DNA of 64,000 nt, taken from Sphingomonas sp. GTDB lineage: Bacteria > Pseudomonadota > Alphaproteobacteria > Sphingomonadales > Sphingomonadaceae. Both the position numbers and the translations under genes were made by a program. The stretch is taken from positions 744,001-808,000 of the forward strand of contig NZ_JAFKLZ010000001.1 of assembly GCF_017304615.1 (NCBI RefSeq). The letters are read 5' to 3'. Shown here piece by piece: positions 1 to 7,995 of this stretch. The first letter of the stretch is position 1. The number at the start of each line of letters is the position of its first letter. Below the pieces are notes generated by a model. It had not been told where the DNA came from, ran no database searches, and worked only from the letters and a program-made list of their open reading frames with translations.

Positions 1-481
1 CGGCGTCTCGCGGTCGGCGGCGCACGGTCAGCGCCATGTAGGCTCGGTCGCCGAAGATGCGGTTCGTGCGGGCCAGCTGCTCCTCCGCCACGGCGTCGGC
101 GCGGTCCGGCACTAGCATCGCGAGCAGGCCCTCGTTCCACTCCTCCACGTCGGACCAGCCGAGCGTGCATGCGCCCTTGCCGCCGCGAGTCTTGCCGGCG
201 CTGAGCAGGCGGCACATCCGGCCATAGGCGGCGCGGTCGGTGGGATAGACGCACAGCGTCGTGCCATCGCTGAGGTCGAGGCGTGTGCCGACGATCGCGC
301 GCACGCCGGTCGTCTTCTCACCGTCCCAGGCCCGGACCATCCCCGCGACCGATCCCCGGTCGACGACGCCGAGCGCAGGCAGGCCGAGCAGCGCGGCGGC
401 GGCGAACAGCTCCTCCGGGCTGGACGCACCGCGCAGGAAGCTGAAGTGCGTGGTTACCTGAAGCTCGACGTATTGGGCCAT
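1..481 (-). CDS. dnaE2: Error-prone DNA polymerase DnaE2 (ImuC), N-terminal part
   Basis: This is the first 160 codons of an open frame that starts with ATG at 481 and runs off the left edge without a stop. The product begins MAQYVELQVTTHFSFLRGAS, the hallmark start of the DnaE2/ImuC PHP domain, and continues with a stretch close to DLSDGTTLCVYPTDRAAYGR, also typical of DnaE2. DnaE2 is the polymerase subunit of the SOS mutasome and works with ImuA and ImuB in translesion synthesis. A LexA box lies 60-74 bp upstream. Usually dnaE2 follows imuB directly; here an HNH gene and a tRNA-like sequence separate them. The polymerase active site is outside the window, so integrity of the gene cannot be judged. 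Confidence 0.93.
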   Translation of the reverse strand, partial: MAQYVELQVTTHFSFLRGASSPEELFAAAALLGLPALGVVDRGSVAGMVRAWDGEKTTGVRAIVGTRLDLSDGTTLCVYPTDRAAYGRMCRLLSAGKTRGGKGACTLGWSDVEEWNEGLLAMLVPDRADAVAEEQLARTNRIFGDRAYMALTVRRRPRDA

Positions 482-540
482 GGGCGCGGATCCTGGCAAT
501 TGGTTCAGATAGGTCCGCAGACAGTGGGTGCACGAATCAT

Positions 541-555
541 GTTCCCATTATGTTC
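541..555. promoter_or_regulatory. LexA box (SOS operator) upstream of dnaE2
   Basis: GTTC-CCATTAT-GTTC is a perfect match to the GTTC-N7-GTTC LexA operator of alphaproteobacteria. It lies 60 bp upstream of the dnaE2 start and on the other side faces the tRNA-like sequence and the HNH gene. A further GTTC at 561-564 has the wrong spacing (5 bp). Confidence 0.85.
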
Positions 556-627
556 CAATTGTTCGGCCGGTCAACGGCGACCCGATTCAATTATTGCAGA
601 CCGAAACGTCGATGTGCGACAAGGTAG

Positions 628-698
628 CTGGGCGTGGTCCATTGGCTGGGCACGGAGCTCCAAACTCCGCCAAGTCGGTTCGATTCCGACCGCCCGCT
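628..698 (+). tRNA. tRNA-like sequence, anticodon CCA (Trp)
   Basis: The stretch folds as a cloverleaf by eye: D stem 637-640/648-651, anticodon stem 653-657/665-669 with loop CTCCAAA (anticodon CCA at 660-662), a perfect T arm 674-678/686-690 with loop TTCGATT, and an acceptor helix 628-634/691-697 with a C-C mismatch at the first pair and a wobble at the second. No CCA is encoded. It sits between the dnaE2 LexA box and an HNH gene, not in a usual tRNA-Trp context. It may be an accessory tRNA, a decayed tRNA or a tRNA mimic. Confidence 0.55.
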
Positions 699-714
699 CG
701 CAAATCCATGCCCA

Positions 715-1953
715 GTGGCCGACGACGTGACCTGTATCTACTGCCAATCAGCCGGACCGTTCTCCGACGAGCACGTCATACCGGCCGGACTGGGGGGCGA
801 TGACAGGGATTGGCTGCTGAAGGACGTCGTCTGTGCGGTATGCAACACGAAGGTGTTCTCGCCGCTCGAAACGAAGGTCATGCGCTCGTCGCCTCTCGCT
901 ATCGCTCGGCTGTTCTACCAATCACGATCGCGGGATCGCGGTGGCAAGACGGTCGCGCCAACGATCCAAGCACCCGTCAGCTATTTCGACGACACCGGTT
1001 CGGGCCTGCTCCTAGAACAGCAGCTCGGGAGCGGCGGACAATCCACCGTCCATCCCCAGGTGATCGTCGTCCCGCCGAACAATATCACCGTGGCCGGCAG
1101 CGATGTCGCGACGATGAACGCGCTGGTCGATGAGCTGCGCTCGTTACCCGACACTTTGACGATCTGCGAAAAGTTTCGTGACGGCGTCGAGGTCCGCTTC
1201 GATCTGACGCCGCTGACCTGGAATGGCAGAAGTTACGTGGTCGGCGTAGCTGCGGGCCATAACAAGGCGCCAGCCGATGCCATCTGGCTCGAGCCGCTGG
1301 AGCTTCCGGCAACCGAGATCGTCGGTATCTTGACGCCTCGCGTATTCCGACGGTCGAAAGGGCCGATGGTCTGCCGTGCCGATAGCTTGGCGGATGCAGC
1401 TGTCCTGCTTTCGTTCGTCCGCGCCAACCACGAGGTTCTCGCCGTGCCGGCGGACGCAACGGCCACGGCTACCGAAACCCCGGGCATTCATTTTCGACAG
1501 ACGATGGATGAGGACGCGTATGACCGCGTTCTTACGAAGATCGGGATCAATTTGTGCGCCCATCTTTTCGGAGCGGAGGCCGTCAGGGCGCCGGCGTTCG
1601 ATCAGGCCAGAGAATTTGCCCGAACTGGTTCGGGACGTGTGAGAATGTTGCCGGTTGATCAGGCCAAGCAGTTGACCGACAAGTTCCCAAGGCTGCCGCG
1701 CCACCATCTTCTGGTGGTTTTGATCGAGCCGGCTAGCGCTGGGCAGGTCGGGCACGCTGCGGTTCTCATGCAATTCTACGGTGGCCTGATGCACGCAGTG
1801 GTCGTGGCGCAAGGTTCTTCGGGCCTCCCTTCAACATCCGACCTGATCTACGTGGTCGTGGACTACGAAGCGAACTCGATCACGCGGTGCACCCCGGATC
1901 AGTTTGCCGAGTATGCCATTAGGGTCGGAGCGGAGATGCCATTTCCGTTTTGA
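715..1953 (+). CDS. HNH endonuclease family protein
   Basis: A 412-residue protein, taking the GTG at 715 as start; an in-frame GTG at 634 would lie inside the tRNA-like sequence. The N-terminus has CIYC (about residue 9), then SDEHVIP, then VCAVCN, the CxxC-H-CxxC pattern of the HNH_5 nuclease group, with the DEH motif as the likely metal and catalytic site. The remaining 370 residues match nothing I recognise. The gene runs opposite to dnaE2 and imuB and separates them, so it looks like an insertion into the mutasome cassette. It could be a homing-type or defence nuclease. No clear Shine-Dalgarno precedes GTG 715, so the start is uncertain. Confidence 0.7.
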   Translation: MADDVTCIYCQSAGPFSDEHVIPAGLGGDDRDWLLKDVVCAVCNTKVFSPLETKVMRSSPLAIARLFYQSRSRDRGGKTVAPTIQAPVSYFDDTGSGLLLEQQLGSGGQSTVHPQVIVVPPNNITVAGSDVATMNALVDELRSLPDTLTICEKFRDGVEVRFDLTPLTWNGRSYVVGVAAGHNKAPADAIWLEPLELPATEIVGILTPRVFRRSKGPMVCRADSLADAAVLLSFVRANHEVLAVPADATATATETPGIHFRQTMDEDAYDRVLTKIGINLCAHLFGAEAVRAPAFDQAREFARTGSGRVRMLPVDQAKQLTDKFPRLPRHHLLVVLIEPASAGQVGHAAVLMQFYGGLMHAVVVAQGSSGLPSTSDLIYVVVDYEANSITRCTPDQFAEYAIRVGAEMPFPF

Positions 1954-1983
1954 ATGTGTGCGATCCGCCGTGTTGGCCAGCGC

Positions 1984-3528
1984 CTATGCGAATGCCCCGT
2001 GGATGAACCAGCGCATCGGACCGGTCGACGGGTTCACCCCGTCGCCGAGCCGGAACAGCCAGTATCGCCCGCCCGTCGCCGTCTCGACCTGGTAGTAGTC
2101 GCGCACCGTATATGGCCGCTCACCCTCGACCCCGCCGTCCCGCCACCATTCCCCGTGCAGCCGTTCGGGACCGTCGCCGCGCGCGACCGGGAACCGCCTG
2201 CCGCGCCAGACGAAGAGGCGCGGCGCGTCGTCCGGGAGGAGCGCGATCACCTCGACCGGCTCGGGCCGGGCGAGCATGCGCGCCGGGCGGGGAAGATCGT
2301 CGTCCCAGGCGACGGCACGCGCGGCGTCGAGCGCGGCGGGCGCGTCGATCGATCGCTCGGGCATCGTGCCCGCGCGCGGGGCCGTGCGGTGTAGGCTGCG
2401 GTGCCCGAAGCGGTTGGACAGCGCGTCGACGAGCGCGGCGAGGTCGGGGCCGCGCCCCATGCCGGTCTCCAGCCCGTCCCGCTGGGACGAGCCCATCGCC
2501 TCGGCGAGCGGCACGACAAGCGTCATCGCCTCGATGCCGAGGCCGGGTTCGACGATCTCGATCTTCGCGCGCAGCAGCTTCGCCATGTGCGCGGCGTCGC
2601 GCGTCGGCGTGGCCATGCCGACCCGGACCGCCTGGACGTGCCCGTCGACGCGGTGGAACAGGCAGTCGAGGCGCCGCGCGCCCTTGCCGATGCGGACCAG
2701 CTGGTCGACGACGTCGGCGGCGAGGTCGCCGATGACGCGGCCGAACGCCTCGGGCGTCGCGATCGGCTCCATGAAACCACGCCGCGCGCGCGGCGTGTGC
2801 TCCGGGAAGACCGGCTCGATCGGCTCGGGCAGGTTGCCGAGCGCTTGGTCGAGCCGGCGGTGGAGGCCGAGGCCGAACCGCTTGGCGAGCGGCGCGCGCG
2901 GCGTGCCGATTAGCTGCTCGATGCGCTCGAACCCGAGCTTGCGCAGGCCATCCACCGTCGTCGCCTCGAGCCGCAGCGCCGCTATGGGCAGGAGCGCGAT
3001 TGCCTTGCGCACGTCGCCGGGCTCGACCGTCACGGGCCGCCCGGCGGGGACGTGACGCGCGACCGCGTGCGCGCAGCCGGCGGTGTCGGCGACGGCGATC
3101 TGGACCGTGAGGCCGAAGGCGGCGGTGCGGCGGTGGAGGTCCTTCAGCAGCGCGCGCTCGGTCGAGAACAGGCCTTCGCATCCCTTCACGTCCAGCCAGA
3201 GGCCGTTCGGCGGATCGGGCGCGACCAGTGGCGAATATCGGGTGCCGGCCCACAGTGCGAGGCGGCGCAGGCCGTCCGCGTCGGCATCCGGCTCTGCATC
3301 GACCACCTGCAGCTCGGGAGCGAACGTCCGCGCCTTCGTCAGCGTCATGCCTGCCGCGACCCCTACCGCGCGGGCTGCGCCGTCCGCCGCAGCGATGACG
3401 CGGCGGCCGTGGTCGGGGACGACCGTGGCCAGCGGCGTGTCGGCCGCAAGCTCACGGGCGGTATCCTTCCGCCGGAGCCGGTCGGTCTGCCACGTCGGCA
3501 GGAAGATGGAGACGACGCGGCGGGGCAT
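1984..3528 (-). CDS. imuB: ImuB, catalytically inactive Y-family polymerase-like mutasome subunit
   Basis: A 514-residue protein that starts MPRRVVSIFLPTWQTDRLRR. In active Y-family polymerases this first motif carries a metal-binding aspartate; here it reads FLPTWQTDRL, as in ImuB proteins, which bridge DnaE2 and the beta clamp without polymerising. The palm/finger-like region and a helix-hairpin-helix-like part (TTVDGLRKLGFERIEQLIG) can be followed to about residue 260. It carries its own LexA box 35-49 bp upstream. The next gene upstream on the same strand is the RTX gene, not imuA. Confidence 0.93.
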   Translation of the reverse strand: MPRRVVSIFLPTWQTDRLRRKDTARELAADTPLATVVPDHGRRVIAAADGAARAVGVAAGMTLTKARTFAPELQVVDAEPDADADGLRRLALWAGTRYSPLVAPDPPNGLWLDVKGCEGLFSTERALLKDLHRRTAAFGLTVQIAVADTAGCAHAVARHVPAGRPVTVEPGDVRKAIALLPIAALRLEATTVDGLRKLGFERIEQLIGTPRAPLAKRFGLGLHRRLDQALGNLPEPIEPVFPEHTPRARRGFMEPIATPEAFGRVIGDLAADVVDQLVRIGKGARRLDCLFHRVDGHVQAVRVGMATPTRDAAHMAKLLRAKIEIVEPGLGIEAMTLVVPLAEAMGSSQRDGLETGMGRGPDLAALVDALSNRFGHRSLHRTAPRAGTMPERSIDAPAALDAARAVAWDDDLPRPARMLARPEPVEVIALLPDDAPRLFVWRGRRFPVARGDGPERLHGEWWRDGGVEGERPYTVRDYYQVETATGGRYWLFRLGDGVNPSTGPMRWFIHGAFA

Positions 3529-3562
3529 GGGCGTGGGCTGGCACTCGGATCATGGATGGCCT

Positions 3563-3577
3563 GTTCCTAGTTTGTTC
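3563..3577. promoter_or_regulatory. LexA box upstream of imuB
   Basis: GTTC-CTAGTTT-GTTC is a perfect GTTC-N7-GTTC operator. It lies 34 bp upstream of the imuB start and downstream of the RTX gene stop at 3641, so imuB has a private SOS promoter. Confidence 0.87.
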
Positions 3578-3640
3578 TATTTCGGGTCGAGGTCAAGCGG
3601 CCGCGCGTTTCGCGGTTCGGGGGATATGGCTGGCGGGATC

Positions 3641-6085
3641 CTAAAGCAGCATGTGCGTGCCCATGTCGTAGAGCCGGCCGGTGTCGGCGAACCGCAGATA
3701 TTCGATGCCGAACAGCTCGTCGGAGAGGCCGGGGCCGTAGATGAACGCATGCGATGCGTCGCCCGAGATGAGCAGCGAATCTAGCGACGCGTATTCGGCG
3801 ATGTCGAACACGCCGGCGCCGTGCATCTCGTTGTGGCCGGAGCCGCCGGAGAACACGCAGTTGTCGGCGACCCCGGAGAGGTAGTCGTCGCCATCGCCGC
3901 CGATGAGGGTGTTCTGCCGCAGCCCGTAGAGCTGGTCGTTTCCGGTGCCCCCGATCAGGATGCCGTTGCCGAAGTCGTAGATGACGTCGTCGCCCTCTCC
4001 GCCATCGAAGGTGTCGAAGTTGAAGAAGCCGTAGCCCTTGATCAGGTCGTTGCCGCCGCCTCCGGACACCGATCCGCCGGCGAACGAGCTCGGCGAGCCG
4101 AGCAGTGCATCCAGCTTGTGGTTGCCCTCGATGATCTCGTCGGCGGCCGTGCCGGTGATGTCTAATTTGCCGTAGGGGTTGGAGTAGTGCTCGAACCCAT
4201 CGGCGACGCCCGACCCGATGTCCGACGTGAACGTGTGGTCGACGAGGTGGACGGAGACGGTCGTCGCGCCGCTGGGGCCGAAGTCGAGCGTGTCCTCGCC
4301 GGCGTCGCCGAACAGGACGTAGGGGCCGCTCTCGGTCAGGCGGAACGTGTCGTTCCCGTCGCCGCCATGCACGACGACGTTGCTGCCGACGAGGATGGTG
4401 TCGTCGCCGCCGGCGCCATCGACCGTCTGGGTGGCATGGGGCATGCCCTGCGATCTGGCGTCGATGGTGTCGTTGCCCGAACTCCCGACGAGGCTCGCGA
4501 TTTCGATGTCGGCGTTGCCGTTGAGCTGGACCGACACGCCGCCGGCGGCGAGGTCGAAGATGACTTGGCTGCCGGGTCCGCCGTGCACGCCGATGAGGTC
4601 GGACAGGTGGAAGGTGTCGGCTCCGCCGCCGCCGTAGATCACGCCGGGATTGCCCCAGAAGACGTCGTCGAACGGGGTGCCGGCGACCTGCTCGATGCCG
4701 GTCATGGTCGACACGTGGTTCTCCGATGTGACCGTGCCGTTGCGCGTGTCGACGATCACGCCCGCCCCGAGGTTCGACAGCAGCAGGAGATCGGCGTCGC
4801 CGCCGCCGTCGTAGAGGTTCTCCTGGTCGGTGCCGATGATGACGTCGTTGCCGGCGCCCCCGTGGAACTGCGCAGCCCCGCTAGCGATGAGGAGATCGTC
4901 CCCGTCGCCGCCGTAGAGCTCGTCCTGACCAGTGTTGTGGGACGCGTGCGAGATGATCAGGTCGTTGCCGGAACCGCCGATGAGCTTGTCATGCGATCCA
5001 GTGGCAGAGGCGGCGCCGAAGATGATCTCGCCGTCGAGGGCACCGCTGCGGTCGATCGAGATCGTGGATGGAGGCGATCCGTTCGAATCGATAACGCCAG
5101 CGATGTCGAGTTGATGTCCGGACTGATAGTCGAAGTAGTGGTCGGCACCCAGTCCGACGGCGCTGCTTTGCGCCGCTCCCGCCGCCGAGGCGAAGTTGGG
5201 TGCGCGCAGAGTGTAGCTCAGGGCGGCGGCTATCGCGGTGCCCGTCAAAGACGTCGAAGTGAAAGCGGGCGAATGCATGACGCTGTCGATGAAGCGGCTG
5301 GCTGAGCCGCCGGCCGAATAGACGCCGTTCGCGGAAGCGTTCAGCAGCGGGCTGTTGAGATGGATCGTGTCGAGGATGTAGTGGACATATTGTTGTCCGC
5401 CGACGGAATAGCCCGGGGCGTGGTATTCCCTGGAGACGCTGCCCGTTCCGTTTGAGGCCGTGAACCTCACGGTGACGTTGTTGTCGACACTCATTTGAGC
5501 CGGTCCGAACCCGGAGAAGAACAGGGCGCCGGATGTGCCGGGCGAGCCCGAATAGTCGGACTGATGTCCAATGCGGACGTTGCTTGAGTTCAGCATGCCC
5601 ATTGCGGCAGGGACGTAGATCAGGTTCTCCGCCGCGACTGCGAGCTCTTCCTCGAGGTCGAAGACTCCCCCTTGAATCTGCCACAGACTTGGGTGGGGGT
5701 TGGCCGGGTTCGGACCATCGCCGTGGAAGTCGAAGCGCGCGTGCATCATCTCGTGAAAGAGCGCTCGCTCCATACCGAGCGGCGCGACGGTGCCCGTGCC
5801 CCACATGACGTTCTCAGACGCGTTGGGATCGAGGCGGATGTAGATCGAGGCGGGCGCGAGCCCTGCGCTCGCCTTCACGTATTTCGGGTCGCCGGTGACG
5901 TGGGATCCTGCGGTGTAGGCGCCCGACTTTCCCGCGACTGACACGTCGGTGAACGAGATCAAGGTGTCTGCCGCCGGGCCTATCGCGGCGGCCAGCGCGG
6001 GGCGGTTGAGGATGCTGGTGAGCAGCGATTGGATCTGCCCCTGCTCGCTACCGCTGAGTGAAGTGTCGATCGAGTAGTTCGGCAT
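3641..6085 (-). CDS. RTX-repeat protein with N-terminal zincin-like HExxH motif
   Basis: An 814-residue protein. Residues 1 to about 190 contain a zincin motif, HEMMH at 111-115, followed by a conserved acidic region (DLEEELAVAAENL), as in zinc metallopeptidase-like domains. From about residue 370 to 780 there are many glycine/aspartate nonapeptides of the GGxGNDxL type, which bind calcium in RTX proteins. There is no N-terminal signal peptide, so export by a type I secretion system is likely; none is encoded nearby. It is 12 bp downstream of a membrane protein gene, so they probably form one transcript. The pair sits between imuA and imuB. Its role is unknown; a secreted protease or adhesin is plausible. 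Confidence 0.78.
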   Translation of the reverse strand: MPNYSIDTSLSGSEQGQIQSLLTSILNRPALAAAIGPAADTLISFTDVSVAGKSGAYTAGSHVTGDPKYVKASAGLAPASIYIRLDPNASENVMWGTGTVAPLGMERALFHEMMHARFDFHGDGPNPANPHPSLWQIQGGVFDLEEELAVAAENLIYVPAAMGMLNSSNVRIGHQSDYSGSPGTSGALFFSGFGPAQMSVDNNVTVRFTASNGTGSVSREYHAPGYSVGGQQYVHYILDTIHLNSPLLNASANGVYSAGGSASRFIDSVMHSPAFTSTSLTGTAIAAALSYTLRAPNFASAAGAAQSSAVGLGADHYFDYQSGHQLDIAGVIDSNGSPPSTISIDRSGALDGEIIFGAASATGSHDKLIGGSGNDLIISHASHNTGQDELYGGDGDDLLIASGAAQFHGGAGNDVIIGTDQENLYDGGGDADLLLLSNLGAGVIVDTRNGTVTSENHVSTMTGIEQVAGTPFDDVFWGNPGVIYGGGGADTFHLSDLIGVHGGPGSQVIFDLAAGGVSVQLNGNADIEIASLVGSSGNDTIDARSQGMPHATQTVDGAGGDDTILVGSNVVVHGGDGNDTFRLTESGPYVLFGDAGEDTLDFGPSGATTVSVHLVDHTFTSDIGSGVADGFEHYSNPYGKLDITGTAADEIIEGNHKLDALLGSPSSFAGGSVSGGGGNDLIKGYGFFNFDTFDGGEGDDVIYDFGNGILIGGTGNDQLYGLRQNTLIGGDGDDYLSGVADNCVFSGGSGHNEMHGAGVFDIAEYASLDSLLISGDASHAFIYGPGLSDELFGIEYLRFADTGRLYDMGTHMLL

Positions 6086-6097
6086 GTTTTGAACCTG

Positions 6098-6940
6098 TCA
6101 GTGCGAGAAGGGGTCGGCGGCGCCGAAGCATTGGCGATGCGCTGGGTTCGGACCGGACTCCGCCTGGACGTCCGGCACTCCGGCGACATCGAGACTGAAG
6201 AATTCGAGGTTTCCGCTCCGGATGTTCATGATGATCTGGCGGGGGTCCTTGGGGCGCAGCGCGCACGACTCGACCGAGCGCGTCATGAGACAACCGCCGA
6301 AGGGCGGGGCGCATTCGGAGGCGACCAAGCCGAATTGGGGCGTCTCTTCCCTAGCGGATACATAGGACGCATCGTCGATTCTGGGATCGCACGTCCTGGA
6401 ATACGCCGCTGACGTCGGGGTACCCAACTGGGCAATCATCAAGCTCGTGTTGGAGAAGCCGATCCTCGGCTGCTCGAACGAGATGAGGATCTGGAAGACG
6501 TGTCTTCCCGACCAGGTCGAGGCAGTGGTGTAGCGGACGGTCAACTCGGTCGGCTTGCGCCCGATGGACCGGCTGAACTCGGACAGCCATGGATATCGAG
6601 TTGGTATGGTGAAGTGTGTCCCGCCCTTATCGATTGGCGCTGAGCCGATGGCCTTCATCCGTGAGGTCATCGCGTCGGGCGACAGGCCGAAGGCGAAGCC
6701 GGGCGGGAGCTTTGAGATGATGTTGGCGCGGGAATACGTCGGTCCGCCCTCCGCCACAGATCCTGCGCACTCGAAGCCATGGCGGCCCTTCGAGAAGGTT
6801 TTTGGAACCGGAGCGTAGGACGGCGGCATCTGTGAATAGGTGAAGGCGCCGATGCCGGCGGCAATGAGCAGCACGGTCGCTGCAGCAACGGAGCGCCGGT
6901 GCTTGGAAATTGTTTCGAACTTCGAAGTTCCTTGTCTCAT
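6098..6940 (-). CDS. Hypothetical single-pass membrane or exported protein
   Basis: A 280-residue protein with a basic N-terminus and one hydrophobic segment at about residues 16-36, then a soluble domain rich in cysteine (pairs near CDPRIDD, SECAPPFGGC and ESCALRP). I do not recognise the family. It is followed after 12 bp by the RTX gene on the same strand, so the two are likely co-transcribed. The cysteines and the N-terminal anchor suggest a periplasmic domain. No LexA box is visible upstream (6941-7071). Confidence 0.6.
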   Translation of the reverse strand: MRQGTSKFETISKHRRSVAAATVLLIAAGIGAFTYSQMPPSYAPVPKTFSKGRHGFECAGSVAEGGPTYSRANIISKLPPGFAFGLSPDAMTSRMKAIGSAPIDKGGTHFTIPTRYPWLSEFSRSIGRKPTELTVRYTTASTWSGRHVFQILISFEQPRIGFSNTSLMIAQLGTPTSAAYSRTCDPRIDDASYVSAREETPQFGLVASECAPPFGGCLMTRSVESCALRPKDPRQIIMNIRSGNLEFFSLDVAGVPDVQAESGPNPAHRQCFGAADPFSH

Positions 6941-7071
6941 CTTTCTTCTCCGGGTCGACGATCGTCGGCCGGATTCAGGGTGGCAATCACCCCCTTCGAC
7001 GAAATTTTATCCTCTGTTCGTGGTAGGATGATCGGTTCGCTCGATCTCCCCGGCCGCCATGCCGGCGAAGG

Positions 7072-7800
7072 TTAGGCTGCGGCTGGTCGACGTTCCCTAT
7101 CCAGGTCCGCTTCTGATGGCCTTGGCAGCGCGATCCGCCCCTGCGCATCGCACCCCTCCACGATCCAGACGTGCGGATTGCCGCCGCGCGCGCGTTCGAG
7201 TGCGACGCGCCAGCGCGGCCGGCCCAGGCTCGGGATGCCGAGGTCCTCGCTCGGCTCGGCGGTGACCCGCCAGCGCGTGACGGCTGCCGTCCCGTCTACC
7301 GCCTGTTCGGGTTTCGACGAGCGGCGGAACACGAAGGCGGCGACGCCGGACGCCTCGGCGGCGAGCTGGAGCCGCTTAGAGGCGGTGGTGGAATACTTTG
7401 CGATCTCGCCGACGACGCCGGCGAGTCCGGCATGCCGCAGGCATTCCTCCATCGCGAGAAGGACGTTCGCGTCGCTGCCGGCCTCGACGTGGATCACGCG
7501 GTCGGGATGAAGACCGGCGAGATGGAGGGCGGGAGCGAACAGGTCGCGCCAGCGCAGGCACCACAGCACCGGCCCGTCGATGCGGGCTAAGATGCCGGCG
7601 AGGAAGATGGTCGCACTCGCGTCGTCCGCGATGTCCGGGCCGCCGCAAATCTCGTGCAGCGCGCCCATCGTGATCCCGCCGCCGGGAATCCGGCCATCGA
7701 TCGGGCCGATGCCAAATGGGAGCCTCCAGCGGGTGACGGCCGTCCCCTCAATGCACGCGATGCGAGCACGCAGACCTTCGAGGATGGCAGCAGTTTCCAT
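7072..7800 (-). CDS. imuA: ImuA, RecA-like mutasome accessory protein
   Basis: A 242-residue protein of the ImuA (SulA/RecA-like) family: an N-terminal segment ending in GIGPIDGRIPGGGITMGALHEI, a core with VLWCLRWRDLFAPAL and a C-terminal region WRVALERARGGNPHVWIVEG, all typical. It works with ImuB and DnaE2 in damage-induced mutagenesis. In most genomes it is the first gene of an imuA-imuB-dnaE2 operon; here 3.5 kb separates it from imuB. A LexA box lies 30 bp upstream of the start. Confidence 0.9.
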   Translation of the reverse strand: METAAILEGLRARIACIEGTAVTRWRLPFGIGPIDGRIPGGGITMGALHEICGGPDIADDASATIFLAGILARIDGPVLWCLRWRDLFAPALHLAGLHPDRVIHVEAGSDANVLLAMEECLRHAGLAGVVGEIAKYSTTASKRLQLAAEASGVAAFVFRRSSKPEQAVDGTAAVTRWRVTAEPSEDLGIPSLGRPRWRVALERARGGNPHVWIVEGCDAQGRIALPRPSEADLDRERRPAAA

Positions 7801-7829
7801 TTAGACGACAAGACTCAGCAGGTTGATTC

Positions 7830-7844
7830 GTTCCTTTTTTGTTC
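7830..7844. promoter_or_regulatory. LexA box upstream of imuA
   Basis: GTTC-CTTTTTT-GTTC, a perfect GTTC-N7-GTTC operator 30 bp upstream of imuA. It lies in the divergent spacer to the trypsin-like protease gene, so it could affect that gene too. Confidence 0.87.
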
Positions 7845-7995
7845 TCAATATGCCCAACGTGTCAATCGTCCGCGACCAGATCGAGAGATGTGCCGACTGA
7901 CGCCCGCGCTAGTGCGCTGCGCCCATCGCGATGTCGCAGCATCGTGCAGTTCGCGCCTTCTTCAAAAAGCGGGCCCGACCCACGAGATTGGGATC

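Noticed and set aside
552-564. Second GTTC pair after the dnaE2 LexA box
   Set aside because: The spacing is 5 bp, not 7; only the 541-555 pair fits.
2120-3253. Long overlapping frames inside imuB
   Set aside because: The translations are low-complexity Arg/Ala/Pro strings typical of the wrong frame in GC-rich DNA.
4187-5305. A 372-codon plus-strand frame opposite the RTX gene
   Set aside because: It is a periodic Val/Asp/Gly-rich mirror of the RTX repeats with no domain.
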